The translations under genes were made by a program, and so were the position numbers. From the NCBI GenBank assembly GCA_032718475.1, contig JAUCBJ010007733.1:1-49473 (forward strand): a DNA stretch of 49,473 nucleotides, in the 5' to 3' direction. How positions within the stretch are numbered: the first letter of the stretch is position 1; the number at the start of each line of letters is the position of its first letter. Of the stretch, positions 1 through 11,235 are shown piece after piece. The DNA comes from Nemertoderma westbladi (taxonomy: Eukaryota > Xenacoelomorpha > Nemertodermatida > Nemertodermatidae). Below the pieces are notes generated by a model, which saw only the letters and a program-made list of their open reading frames with translations, had not been told where the DNA came from and made no database searches.

Positions 1-531
1 TACTGTAAATATAACTGTAAATGTAATACGACGATATAATTAGATTTAATATTTACATTTTTATTTGGTGACTTTGTGTATTCGCCTATTGTGCTTTATA
101 TTATTCTGTATGTATTGGTATTGGTAGATTTTTAGATTTCGGTTCCCGAAAATCTAGAGGGGGCTGTGGAAATAGCTCGCCCTCTAGCGGCTAGATTCCC
201 TCTTCCCTATATATAAGAATTTCTATACCATTATACATCAGTCAGGAGTCAGTAGTACGGTAGGACAGTCAGCAGTGTACCGTAACTCACTGCTGTGCCC
301 AATATTTTTCGTACCACATATCATTAACTGTCATATACTTCACACGTTTCAGTGTTTAGATATTATTATACATACTTCTGTTTTGTATTTTACTCTTTAT
401 CTGTTATTCTCTATAACATGCCGAGCGTGTGCAGACAGGCAGAGGTGCGTCAGCGATCAATATTACCATAACTCAGTCAATCACACGTTAACACCGTACT
501 TCCGGACTGGATAGCGCGTGTGATCGTCACA
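1..531 (+). repeat. LTR-like sequence, left part outside the window
   Basis: A TATA box (TATATATAAG) lies at 208-217 and the block ends in CA at 530-531, exactly where BEL integrase homology begins at 532. U3-like sequence before the TATA box and about 300 bases after it fit a plus-strand LTR (solo or 3'/5' LTR of an element starting before the window). The left TG end and any second LTR are not visible, so the class is inferred. Short ORFs here look like chance. Confidence 0.4.
208..217 (+). promoter_or_regulatory. TATA box of the LTR-like sequence
   Basis: TATATATAAG on the plus strand, in a block that ends in CA against broken integrase sequence. It is likely the core promoter of the LTR; no transcription start can be read from sequence alone. 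Confidence 0.4.
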
Positions 532-816
532 GCCAATGAAGTTCGTTCCTTTGTCGGATCTCATCGATCGAAATATGCTGGTTCCAAAACAAGCGATCTG
601 TCGGCGTAAACTCAGTATGAAACTGTTGGTAGATAGATCGTTCACCATATCTAGATGGATCGCTCTACAAGTCATACACACAAAGATGACACACCATCGC
701 TTGACTATAATCCTAGCACGATATACTTCAATAGGGCCAAATAAATCCGCATCAGTATTAGTAAAGGGTGGTTCATAGAAGCTTACTCGTTCCCTAGGTA
801 ATTCTGCCTCTCGCTG
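532..816 (-). pseudogene. pol: BEL copy 1 integrase catalytic core, truncated
   Basis: Minus-strand peptides include DLFGPIEV, carrying the first catalytic Asp, and TCRAIHLDMVNDLSTNSF, the typical BEL/Pao integrase core, followed by the second Asp in MRSDKG. The frame is shifted around 690 and coding stops at 532, just after NFIG, where the LTR-like block starts. The catalytic Glu and the C-terminal domain are missing. The same region is longer in the copy at 14767-15600. Confidence 0.8.
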
Positions 817-818
817 TG

Positions 819-2393
819 TTAAAGGCCTACTGAATGCTTTCCTACAGGGATACAGTTCCTAAGAACTTGGTTCAGAGCTCTACGGGGCTTATGGAAATAA
901 TAGCGAGTTCGAATTTCGCTAAGAACTCGTTCTCTACCAGCATGGTAAAGCCTACTGTGAACATCTACAATTATCTTGATTTGTATTTCAAGATTTCTAA
1001 TGAGTATGAGAAACTTAGTGTCAAAGGACAATGGAGCATTAGTTAATCTTCCTCCGACACGTATTAACCCATCTATCATTGTGCTAGAGAAATTATCCCT
1101 TAAGCGCATCTGTGGGTTTCTCAACAACAGGAAATACTTATTGGAATCTTCATAGCATTGCAGGAGTCTCATTATCTGCTTATTGGTTTCTTCATGCTCT
1201 TGGTAACTGATCTTCTCAGTCAGAAACCTATCCGACACTTTATAAGCGGGAAGGTCTTTAATAGCATGGACCTTTTCGGATATTGTTGGAGCGGTATCAT
1301 TAGCGATCTTCATCCTGGAATAGTGATGATGGAAGCATCTTTTCAGATACACGACGGCCTTACAAAGCCGATTCCAGGAGCTATAATGATTTATTGCTCT
1401 CTGCAGGAGAGGGGAGAGTCCTTGCGAGACGTCTGGTGTTCCAGATTTCCAGTCTCTTTCTCTGATTTCTACAACAGATTTGTTTGTGGTGGGGGAGTTT
1501 AGATCTATAGCATCGTCCCTGGAGATGTGTAATACAGACAGATCTATCACGGGTTTAAATAACTTTGATTTACTCGTCCGGGTTTTAGGTTTGACTTTCG
1601 CCGCTCCCTTGGCTTGTCTAATCTCAGCCGTGGTGAGATGAGAAGGCCATTCATCCTCTTCTTTACTTAGGAAGTCGGGTCCACCTAACCAGTCTGGAGT
1701 ATCTATCAGTTCTTGAGGAGTTGCTCCTCTGGAGGCGATGTCGGCTGGATTAATCGTCCCAGGGCAATGTTTCCATTGATCTACATTAGAGCGACTGAGT
1801 ATAATGGCTACTCTGTTGGTAACGAAGACGCTGAACTGACAGACTTCATTTGTTATATACTCCAGAATGAGTAAAGCATCAGTCCAATAGACAGTTTTCT
1901 CCAGTGGATAGTCGATCTGTTCTGTTACATTCCGGCCGATGGCTGTAGCGTATAGAGCCGCCTTTAACTCCGCTCGAGGAACTCGTAATTTGTTGTTTAT
2001 CAAGGCCTTAGAAGTGACCAAGGCAACTTTAATTCCATCTGGAGTTTCAACTCTCAGGTAGGCTACTATACCTATTCCCATATCGCTGGTGTCTCCAAAC
2101 ACATGGAGTTGATAGGAATATGTGGGGAGAACGTGACCAAAATATGAACGGGAAATCGTAAAGTTCTCGATGGATGGTAGAGAATCTTCCCATTTCATCC
2201 ACTTCTTTAGTAGTTCTCCCTTAAGTGGATCATCCCACGAGTGGTTTTCAAGCCACATTTGTTGCACTAAGCTCCGAGCAACCAATATAACTGGGCTAAT
2301 AAATCCCAATGGATCGAAATAAGTGCTCAGGATACTTAGACAAATCCGTTTAGTTCTAACTGGATTATCTCGCTGTTTTAACTGGAAAAACAA
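819..2393 (-). pseudogene. pol: BEL copy 1 RT thumb, RNase H and integrase zinc-binding domain
   Basis: An open stretch of 524 codons. The N-terminus (FDPLGFISPV) is the connection after the BEL/Pao reverse transcriptase palm. RNase H follows, with Asp101 (VFGDTS), Glu142 (PRAELKAA) and Asp172 (YWTDA) as probable metal ligands. The PADIASRG motif comes next, and the C-terminal third has the integrase N-terminal signature (RVGGRLTNA, then YHAGRERVLSEIRTRYY). Reading ends at a frameshift before the catalytic core. The protein would act with RT in making and integrating cDNA. It is only a piece of a broken polyprotein; the first Met is not a true start. Confidence 0.85.
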
Positions 2394-2536
2394 GATATCT
2401 CTCTCCGTGTCCCATTTTAAACCAAGCGTCTTGGTTTCCGCAAGATCGTCCTTGATGAGGTCCAGATCTTTAACACCTCGGTCTTCTACCGGATCGATTC
2501 CAGAAACTCACGGGAGTTACTAGTGAATTTGGTTAG

Positions 2537-3659
2537 TCAAAATCCACCGCGTTGCAAGCACTCTAACGTTCCCTTGGCAACATCAATGGCTTCTTCCACC
2601 GATGGGAGGGACTTTAAATTGTCGTCCATGTATATATCCCGTTTGATGTTGTCAATAACCGCTTTAGAGAAGGCGTCTCGGTTGTCGTCGGCTGTTGTAC
2701 GCACTACCGAACAAGCGTTCGAGGGGCTCGAGATGATCCCGAAAGCCTGGATGGTCATCCAGTACTCCACCGGTTTTCGGTTGAGGTCTCCTTCAGGCCA
2801 CCACAGAAATCGTAGGCTGTCTCGATCCCTATCCAGCGCCTTGACTTGTAAGAACATGCCTTCTATGTCCAAAGCGAATGCGATAGAATATTGCCGCAGT
2901 CTTAATAATATTCCCAACAAGGATTGGAGTAAGTTGGGTCCCGGCAACAGTTCTGAGTTCAGGGATTGACCCATGTAAAGGGCGGAGCCGTCAAACACTA
3001 CCCGGACTTCGTTGGGTTTACCGGGCTTGGGAACGTAATGATGTGTTAAATAATACGTTCTCTCCGTTATGGGTGTTTTTTCCAGAACTCACTCCGCGTA
3101 TCCTTTATCGATAAATTTCTTCGGCTGAGTTTTATACATTTCCCTGGCTTGAACGTTGGTCGTAAGACGCTGATGTAGTTGCGCGATTCTCTTTTCCGCT
3201 AAAGGTGGGTTTGTTTATAAAGTTAGGTTCTCGCCGTTGGAACGGAAGACCAATCTCATAGCGACCTTCGTCCTTCAGATAACGGGTTGTCGTTTCCTGA
3301 ATCTGCTTGGCTCTCTCTTCCTCGACAGACAAGGCTTTGTCGTAGGAATTAGGCTCTACGGCTTCTTGAGTAAAGAATCAGACGGCGTGTTCATCACGAA
3401 TTTTGTTATTGTATCGATCTATCACTTCGTATAATTCGTCATTATATGTGAATTGTCTGCCATGTTGATCGATAAGATGGCACAAGTTCACTTGGTTTAT
3501 CCAAGTTTGATTTTCCATGAGGAGGTCAATTGTATTTTCCTCGTCATATAATTGGTTAATATCGTCATTGTCTGAGGAGTATGGTGTTCCCTCAGTTGTG
3601 GTTTCTCCCTCACTGATTTCTTCTTCCCATTCACTCACACACCTGATATATTCTCTCAT
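2537..3659 (-). pseudogene. pol: BEL copy 1 protease-RT linker and reverse transcriptase, frameshifted
   Basis: Three open pieces: 3659-3378 (acidic linker), 3332-3132 (the EEERAKQIQETTTRY and YEIGL segment that precedes BEL RT) and 2998-2537 (RT palm). In the last piece, the first catalytic Asp is Asp44 (FALDIEGMFLQVK), the FG-SSP motif is at about 86-92 and the YMDD box is at 123-126, so the active site is conserved although the frame is not. The first two pieces share one frame separated by a stop; the RT is in another frame. The annotated span covers all three pieces. Confidence 0.8.
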
Positions 3660-3705
3660 TAGGGAGTCTTTCCATTAGAGTTCTACGGGAAGGTCCAGTG
3701 AAGTA

Positions 3706-3987
3706 CTAACCTACTCTCGTTCTTCCCACGTACGTTTGTAATGGTTGCGGTCGAGCAGGCCGTTTTTCCAATGTCTCAAGTGCTTCGTGCGCATTTTGGC
3801 CGATTAATATCTGCACCCCTGGATAGTCAGTATTGAATCTAGGTATATTATGTTGCTGGGTAAAATGGTCTTCATCCCAGTTGTAAGGTTCCACTTGGCT
3901 AGTAGCAAAGTTCTTTATCGCCACCATTTTTACCGACCTTACGCTATGTTCTCCTAGTTCATCTTGGGGAGTGGACAACACACCCAC
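3706..3987 (-). pseudogene. pol: BEL copy 1 protease C-terminal part
   Basis: This piece is in the same frame as the Gag-protease ORF at 4015-6132, separated from it by one TGA at 4015-4017. It carries the end of the retropepsin-like domain (PGVQILIGQNAHEALE, where BEL proteases usually have a LIGxD motif). It then runs into a stop near 3706. Homology is clear for the family; function is lost through the stop and later frameshifts. Confidence 0.7.
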
Positions 3988-4014
3988 GTAGTAATCTGTA
4001 GCTACTGTGGATTT

Positions 4015-6132
4015 TCAAACCTGCATAATTCCGGAAAGGTTCAACTTAGTTCGGAACTTGGGTTGTCCAGCAAAGATGTCTTCAGCTAGTTCTTTGTCAA
4101 TGAATGTACCTGTGCTGTCGGAGTCAAGGAGGGCGTTTACTATCAAGCTCTTCCCTGGCCCATGGACTCTCAGTTGCACCACAGGAAATTCCCGGATTCC
4201 GACGGAGGAAGTTGGCGCTTTCCAAGATGGTTGTCGGTCCGGAATAGTCAGTCGAAGATCTTCATTGTCGGTTTCAGTCTCGTACGTAAGTGCTCGATAC
4301 ACAGCGGTGTTTATCATATAGCAGGATTTATTTTCGTCGGAGAATTCGTCCGTGTAGAATCCTTCCATCTCAGAACTGTGGTCAGAGTCGTTCACATCAC
4401 TGAATTGGACATGTAGTTCGGGCTCACTTACCTGACTCGTGCAGGTTCTGTCAAATTCTGTGTGCAGCAAGATATGATGTTTCGCACCACACTTAGCACA
4501 CCTAGCATCTGAGTAACAGGTCCGTCGTTGGTTTCCTCGTCTGAGACAATTATAACACAACCGCTTATCCCACATGATATCACGTCTATCCTTTAGGGAT
4601 TTCTTCAAGAATTCATCACACCCACTCAAGCGATGTGGCCCGTCGCACAATGCACATTTGGGTTTGATGTTACTTACTTTAACCTGTGTTGTGTTGTGCA
4701 CACTTGTTCTTTCCTCAGGCTTTCTTCCATGAATTCTCTTAGGAGACTTAGGAGGAGTTGTTGTTACCTGTTCCCTCCTGTCACTGGTTCGAGACTTAGA
4801 TTTACTTACGTCTTTCCGAGTTTTATTGACATAATAAGATCTTTCAGTGTCTTTCCCGCTGTTCTCCTCGTATGAGGTTTGGCTTTTGCCGTTGTCTGTA
4901 TAACACACTGGTGTTACCTTTCTCCTAGAAATAGGTTTTTCACTCACCTTACTTTCCGGTGTCTTCTCTCTGGACTGCTTTAGGAGCTGTAATCTTACCT
5001 CTCCATTTAAGAATGACATGAGATCAGCCATGGTAGGGTCTCTTTGTTGCTGGTCCATCATATAGAGAACCTTTTTGTCCCAACGAGTACCTACTCCACC
5101 CTTTGGCAAAGTAGATGCTATGGCTCCAACAACCATAGAACTCTGGTATTCCTGAGACTTACCTAACCAATCTAGCTGTCTACAGATCTCCTGAATCTCA
5201 TCGGAAAACTCTATAATCCCGCTGCTAAGAAACTTTCGGGGCGCTACTAATTTCGCATATAAATACCTAGCTATGCTAGTCCTATTATCATACCTGATGC
5301 TTAGTGTATCCCAAACTTGTCTTAATCCGTCTGGATGTCCAATAAACTTTAATGCCATTAACTTGGGAGGTCCTTCCAAGCACTCGATGAGGAATCGAAG
5401 TTTCTCTCCGTTGGATAGTACAGAGTTCTGTATGTTATCTTTATAATATTCATTAAAAGGTAACCATTTCATCTCATCTCCATTGAACTTGACGACCTCT
5501 CCCACCTTTACCGCTTGACGGGTTTCGGTTCTAGCCATTTGACGCGTAAAACTTTCTTGAGCCATCGTATTATTTAATATCGAGTTATCGGTATATAAAT
5601 TTCTTGGATTATGATCAGATAGGTATGGGATATCATTATCAACAGGTTTATAATTACCCTTAATAGGGTTTACTATAGGAGTTTCTACTTCACTAGCAGT
5701 ATAGATGCATGTAGGCTCCACACCTTGCGCATGAAATACTTCAGACCTAACAGGTTGACACATTGTTACAGGGGGTGGTGGTATACCCATTTGTATATTT
5801 ACTAATTTATCGCGCTCTAAAGCAATACTCTGTTGTACTTCTTGTAACTCTAACCTACTCTCTCTTACTGTTCCCTTTAACTGCTGAACAGTCCCTTCCA
5901 ACTCTCGGACCTGCTGGGAAGAACGTTGTTTATGTTCTTCCAGCTGCCCGAGCAGACGATTCATCCCCCGCCGTCCCTCGTCCACCCACTCAACCGCTGC
6001 TGCGGGAGCCACCAACGTGGTAGCCGGGTGACACATGGGAACGACGGGAGACAAGTAATTTATGTCTTGCTCGGCATCCAGGATCGGGAATGACTCCGGA
6101 GCTTGTCTACTGGGCACAGTCATCCCAGGCAT
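4015..6132 (-). pseudogene. gag: BEL copy 1 Gag core, zinc knuckles and start of protease
   Basis: An open stretch of 705 codons. Residues about 60-110 are a predicted coiled coil; 205-390 are the BEL/Pao Gag core (DUF1759 type, with FNGDEMKWLPFNEYY and IEFSDEIQEICRQLDW); 400-480 are basic and Ser/Thr-rich; 493-557 hold Cys/His knuckles (CALCDGPHRLSGC, CYNC, CAKCGAKHH); 650-705 begin the aspartic protease (DUF1758 type). The protease reads LLDSDST where the active site is normally DSG, so the catalytic triplet is altered. The first Met lies inside the LINE scrap, so it is not the original start. Gag would form the particle and bind RNA. Confidence 0.9.
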
Positions 6133-6263
6133 GGAAATCGATCAACTTGCTTACTGGTCGGAAAAGACAACCAACCACCAAGGTTAAGGCTGAATCACCA
6201 GCCGATCGCCTCAATGGTTGGAAGGCCCACTTTGAAAAGCTCCTCAATAATGACAGGGTTTTG
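6120..6263 (+). mobile_element. 144-bp LINE fragment inserted in BEL gag
   Basis: Plus-strand translation gives AWKSINLLTGRK and KVKAESPADRLNGWKAHF, the linker before the RT of non-LTR elements. The same peptide starts the LINE at 33705-35437. The fragment lacks both the RT and a 3' end. Imperfect 12-bp direct repeats flank it: TACTGGGCACAG at 6108-6119 and TACTGTGCAAAG at 6264-6275 (10 of 12 match). BEL gag continues on both sides on the minus strand. Confidence 0.75.
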
Positions 6264-6275
6264 TACTGTGCAAAG

Positions 6276-7036
6276 GGAATTTAGAGTTAGGTTCTAGAAG
6301 TACAGGGGTCTCTATCACTGGAGTGACTTCAATGACAGGCCTAATTATTTCGGGCTCATCTACTATAGTAGGGAGTCTTTCTACTCTAATAATTTGGTCT
6401 GTAGGCTCAGGATTACTTAAGTCTACACTAGCTAGTTGCCTTCTCACCGCAGGAGGTAAATTAGGTAACTTCTGACGGTGTGGCGTTCTTCTACGTCCAC
6501 TTGAACGAGATTTATTAACTCTTCCTTCAGGATCTGTTGTATCGCCTTCATCAGAGGATGTAAATCCCTGTCTTCTGGGAGTAGATCGACTCAGCAACTG
6601 CATCTGAGTAGTTGTTCTCTGTTTATTTAAGTAATCTTGCTTCGCTTGAAGATTTTCCAACTCTAGTTGGGTTGTCTCTTCAGATGCTCGTCTTTCTGCT
6701 TCGGCCACTGCCGCTTTTCTTTCAGCCTCTGCCGCTGCCACTTTCCTTTCAGATTCTGCCGCTGCTGCTGCCGCTTTTCTTTCAGCCTCTGCCACTGCCG
6801 CTTTCCTTTCAGATTCTGCCGCGACCGCTGCCGCCTTTCTTTCAGCCTCTGCCGCTGCCGCTTTCCTTTCAGATTCTGCCGCGGCCGCTGACCTTCAGTC
6901 TTCTATTTGCTTTTTCTTTATCTGCTCTTCTTGGTCCATAGCGATGAGGATGCTTTCATCAAATTTAGCCTGCTCAGCGGCTAATATTTCCGCATCTAAT
7001 GAGTCCAACACAAATTTGGCTCCCTCGCTATTGGGA
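6276..7036 (-). pseudogene. gag: BEL copy 1 Gag N-terminal coiled-coil region
   Basis: Minus-strand coding from about 7036 gives an acidic stretch (AKFVLDSLDAEILAAEQAKF) that stops near 6900. After a frameshift there is a long Ala/Glu/Arg/Lys-rich helix (repeats of AEAERKAA) down to about 6690, then a Ser/Arg-rich and proline-rich linker to the LINE scrap at 6263. The helix is built from 60-bp DNA repeats. A coiled-coil N-terminus is usual for BEL/Pao Gag. The true start codon is not visible; it may have been lost with the (ATCAG)n expansion. Confidence 0.7.
6714..6897 (-). repeat. 60-bp coding repeats in BEL gag, about three copies
   Basis: TTCAGCCTCT recurs at exactly 6721, 6781 and 6841, giving a 60-bp period with a related 30-bp half-unit (TTCAGATTCT). 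The minus strand encodes AEAERKAA / AESERKAA helix repeats, so the array lengthens the Gag coiled coil in steps of 20 residues. Confidence 0.85.
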
Positions 7037-7041
7037 TGAAG

Positions 7042-7352
7042 TCAGATCAGATCAGATCAGATCAGATCAGATCAGATCAGATCAGATCAGATCAGATCAG
7101 ATCAGATCAGATCAGATCAGATCAGATCAGATCAGATCAGATCAGATCAGATCAGATCAGATCAGATCAGATCAGATCAGATCAGATCAGATCAGATCAG
7201 ATCAGATCAGATCAGATCAGATCAGATCAGATCAGATCAGATCAGATCAGATCAGATCAGATCAGATCAGATCAGATCAGATCAGATCAGATCAGATCAG
7301 ATCAGATCTGATCAGATCAGATCAGATCAGATCAGATCAGATCAGATCAGAT
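7042..7352. repeat. (ATCAG)n microsatellite, about 62 units
   Basis: A pure 5-bp tandem repeat of about 311 bp with one inverted unit (AGATCTGATCAG, around 7304-7315). It contains no stop codon on the plus strand, so the long SDQIR-type ORFs across it are artefacts. It sits at the 5' edge of the BEL copy 1 Gag. Confidence 0.97.
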
Positions 7353-9440
7353 AGGTTATGTTGTGATAAGATTATGTAGCACTAAAATCGATTTGGTATT
7401 TTGGTTTTTTGATGGGCCTTAGTGCCTGAGTACTAACAGTGGCCCAAGTGGCCCTAAATGCTAGGTACTATCTGAGGGAATAAGACCCCATGTCCTATTT
7501 TATTGTTTTCATATTAAGATCAGATTAGGACAGACGTTTTATTCTACCTCATCACTGTCTCCGGGTTTTATTTTATACGTTTGTCTGAGTGAAGGCGAAT
7601 TTTGTGGGCACTGCAACATCTGTTGTGTGTTTCCAAAATCATTAAATCTCTCCAGTCTGCCAGTATTGGTAGACGGTAGGCTATCATAATAATTGTGTAG
7701 TCCCGCTTTCCAGCCCCGCAGTCCACAGTCAGTACTGCAGTAGGTCAGAGGGTACCGGTATTGGTATTTAGTCCTGCAGTGACTGAGTGAATACCGGCTC
7801 AGCCGGTTGGTGAATGCGTATTTTTGTGGTCAAAAATTAGGCTATTCTGTAGTCGTTTTTTGTTTTTGGCCATATGTCGGTCAACAGGCCGGAAACTGTA
7901 TTACTGTATTTCAGCAGTTGCACTATTAGACTCAGTCTGTTCTTACTGACACTTTACAGGACCTGACCATAGGTTTGGAAGGACACTGGTCACTGACCAG
8001 CCTGCGTTTCTCAAGTCTGCTGTTAGGGGGCGAAATGTCTGAAAGAGAACATCATCTCCCATTATTATTACTGATTTACAACCCGCTTAGATTTGTTACT
8101 TGGTAGGTATCTACACATGAGAGTAAAAACCCAAGCAATCATTTTCTGAACATCCAATGATATTGCCTGTTTTATAAATGCTTTAAGTTGTTATGGGCTG
8201 TTCTGTTTGATGGGTTATTATGTGAGTGCTTGCTAATCTTGGCCAGTATTAAATGACTAAATCAACAACCCGGACACTATCGTCCAATCTCCTCGCCTCA
8301 CTAGTCCCATAGGACTCATCCTCCACTCTGCCTGCCCCCCACGCTTGGATCTCGCACTCTTCTCTTTCCCCCCAAACTCTCACACCTCCTCCCCATGCTC
8401 CTCTGATACTCAACCCTATTTCATTCCCACTCTCTACACTTCTGTCGGGTCTCACGCATGTGTGCACCATGTAAGTGAGTCCCGTTATTGTCTCGTCCTC
8501 CTGTTCTAGTCAATTAGTCCCCGCAGTCCCATTAGCTAATTGGAAAAGGTTACATCTGACTATGGTGTGTACATTATATGATGGTTATATATTATCGCAC
8601 TATGATTGATTATCTTATAAATATTATTTACATTATTTATAATTAGGGCGAGGATGTATTACGTTAGTCTACAATTCCGGCGTTGCCTTACAGGCACCCT
8701 GATGCATTCTTGTCAATAAATGACGTCAGCAAATAACATCCACAGCATCGGTCTAGAGCTTCCATCCCATCCTTTCCAATCTATCGTAGTTCTTGTCTTT
8801 TATCCTCATCCTGGCTTGGACGCTCCCTGCCATCCCATTTGTTCTTAGTCGTGGATGTACTTGCCGCCACGGCTTGAGTGGGGTTGTTACCATCTCTCAA
8901 TAACGCTTCGCTTGCGGTCCCATCAAGTGTCCCTCCTACCCATAACCCCGGTTGAACCCCTCGGGACGTTTCTTATCTCTCAGGATATGAGCTCTCACAA
9001 TAAATCCTAAACTCCACCCTGTTGTTCAATGACCACGCATCCAGGTGTTGCTGGGTATTGGTGATCCCTCCATGCGGCGTGGTTGTTGTTACCTCCCGGC
9101 AGCCTGGCGGGCGAACGGCAATTTCGTCCTGGCCAACCAAGGTTTTCCTTTATATGGAACATTCCACCTCTTTATGGCATAGTCATGGAGGAGCCTGCCG
9201 ATCGTTTTTTCCACCTTTATCCAGTGTCCCATGGATCCCCACTAGCCTTTACTTCTGTCACTGCTTCTCCGCCATCCCAATCTCTCATCAAACTGATGGT
9301 GCCTTGGTAAGGCTCAGTATGACAAAGAGACGACCAATTCTACCTGAATCAGTGTTAAAATCTGGGAAAGCCCACCCCTTTCTCCTCTCTCTCCTTGTGT
9401 GTTCCCCTAATTTTCCCATTACCCCTTAATCATGACTCTA
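7353..9440. other. Spacer, no gene recognised
   Basis: About 2.1 kb without convincing coding sequence, RNA gene or terminal repeats. It could hold the missing 5' LTR of BEL copy 1 or the 3' end of the gag-deleted copy beginning at 9765, but I found no matching partner elsewhere in the window. ORFs up to 135 codons near 9022-9429 lack recognisable domains and look like chance. Confidence 0.5.
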
Positions 9441-9450
9441 GGCTATATAT

Positions 9451-9617
9451 GGTCCCATTGACCCAGCATTAATATATGTATATGGTCCCATTGACCCGGC
9501 ATTGGTACTTATTATGTATGTTGACACATTGTGTCCATCAGACGTACGCAATGTGTACCCTTCTAATTCTACTACAATACATATTTGTACTATCATTGGT
9601 CCCATTGACCCGGCGTT
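9451..9617. repeat. Three dispersed 20-bp direct repeats
   Basis: GGTCCCATTGACCCAGCATT at 9451-9470 recurs with one to two changes at 9484-9503 and 9598-9617. A second pair of related blocks (around TCAGACGTACGCAATG near 9538 and TCGGACATACGTAATT near 9713) lies in the same stretch. Minus-strand NAGSMGP peptides come from these repeats and are not evidence of a gene. Confidence 0.8.
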
Positions 9618-9952
9618 AGTGCGTATGTAAATTATGTACATTAGTACAAGTGTACAAGTATACATTGGTATGTTCATACCATACGTTTACGGTTATTGTA
9701 CATTTGTACCCATCGGACATACGTAATTATGTCTTTATTTTATAATTTTTTATATTTTATTTTTTTGTGGGAAGGGTGTATTGCCCTCATTCCCACCCCC
9801 CTCAGTCCAATTTATTCGACGACTCATCAACCTAAGGGCGATTCTTCCAGCAGGCAACTCTCCCACTGCCCCCTGTAGATCCTCTTATTCTTTGCCCCAT
9901 TCTCCTTGTCAATCCCAACTCCCTCGGGTCTGACCTTCCCTTCTCCTCCACC

Positions 9953-10276
9953 CTAAGATCCGATCAGGTATTTAAGGCACTCCGCCTGTTTGAAATTCTT
10001 TGTGTGAATCTCGTTGCTATACATCCTCCGGAACTGTAGATATTCTTCCGGCCTGCTACCATCAAACTTAAAAGGCTCCACGGGTGGTAGCTCCATTCTA
10101 GTTTTTAGCGCGTCGATTAGTGTGCCATTCCCATCCCCTGAATTTCCAGTACGCTCGATGGTACGGATGCAGGCTCCTTTGGTGTTGACTGTGCTTCGCC
10201 TCTTGGGTTTGTCGATTTTCCCTGTGTGGGATATATCATTGGGGGCAATGGTCCCCTCCATATCTCGGTGTCGCAC
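9953..10276 (-). pseudogene. gag: Gag core fragment (BEL type)
   Basis: 107 codons with LIDALKTRMELPPVEPFKF, GSRPEEYLQFRRMYSNEI and QAECLKYL. These are nearly the same as residues around 395-450 of the Gag at 23947-26571 and are the start of a DUF1759-type Gag domain. Coding stops just after the deletion junction. Confidence 0.85.
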
Positions 10277-11235
10277 GACTTGTTTGGATCTGAGGGGGTT
10301 GCAATCTTTATTTTATTTTGTTACATGTATTGCAGATACAGTGATAGGGGAATGTCACCCTGCCCCCCCCCCTCCCCCCCCCCCACCGGTGTTATATTCT
10401 GCACTGGGGTAGATGTCATTATATTGGGGCCCATACACCTATCTGCAATACCCCCCTCCCCCCTGGGTATATGGTATATCCCTGCATATTATAGTCATAC
10501 TGGTGTGCAGTTACCGGTATGGCCCTAGCAGATTCCTGCCTACTCACCGGTATGTAAGCCGCAACCTCTGGGTCCAATCCCGGCATTCGCGTTACCCTAT
10601 CACCTACACTATCTCTACCAGCATGGCCTATAGTATGTGCAGTAAGACCTACAGTATGTAGTATGTCTTCTCGAGAACTCCGATATTCCGAGAACTCCCC
10701 CCCGCAACTACCATATCGTTGATCGGTAGCTATGTTCCGACAGGGAGTTTCCCTTCAATCCCTTCTTCTCTCGTCCTCCTCATCCCGGTGTACTCTATAC
10801 CCCTCTCCCGGTGTGTAATATATATCGCCAGGCTGTGTTTCTCCGGGGCGACGGCAGTCTCACGAAGTACAACCCCACCAGCCCTCTCTCCCTACTTCAA
10901 ATATCGACGGTTCACTGTCTGTCCTATCTCGACATCTCTGGTTGCCCATAGCAACATTTGCTCGTTTATCCCTTCCCCCATCTTCGCATCCTCCACTTCC
11001 GGCATTATAACCACGTTCATGAGGTCTCGTATCGACCTCCCGGATCAACTCTACTGTTCTCCTTCCGTCTTCTGAGTGGGCTTGACATTCTCTTGTTTGG
11101 CTGCTTAAGGCACAAACACCCCTCTCCCTACCTGGTTGTACGGCCTCGCGGATATTCGTTGCCTGTCTACTCTCTCCCGCGTTTCCCGCCGACGTCTGTT
11201 GCCCCCCCTTTCCCCCTGTCGTTGGGAGCCCCAGT

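Larger units (their letters stand above)
532..7036 (-). mobile_element. BEL/Pao LTR retrotransposon, copy 1, decayed, LTRs not found
   Basis: Reading the minus strand from 7036 down to 532, the order is Gag coiled coil, Gag core, zinc knuckles, aspartic protease, reverse transcriptase, RNase H, integrase, which is the BEL/Pao order. The reading frame is broken at least six times (frameshifts near 6897, 3700, 3130, 2530, 2400 and 815, plus a TGA at 4015-4017), so the copy is dead. The 3' end stops in the integrase core at 532 against an LTR-like sequence. The 5' end stops at the (ATCAG)n array. A LINE scrap interrupts Gag at 6120-6263. A sister copy of the 3' half is at 14551-16708. Confidence 0.9.

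Noticed and set aside
6999-7379. 126-codon SDQIR repeat protein
   Set aside because: It is the translation of the (ATCAG)n microsatellite; any frame of this array is open.
9022-9429. 135-codon plus-strand ORF as a gene
   Set aside because: No domain, biased toward Pro/Ser, overlaps another open frame, and lies in a region probably belonging to a decayed element.
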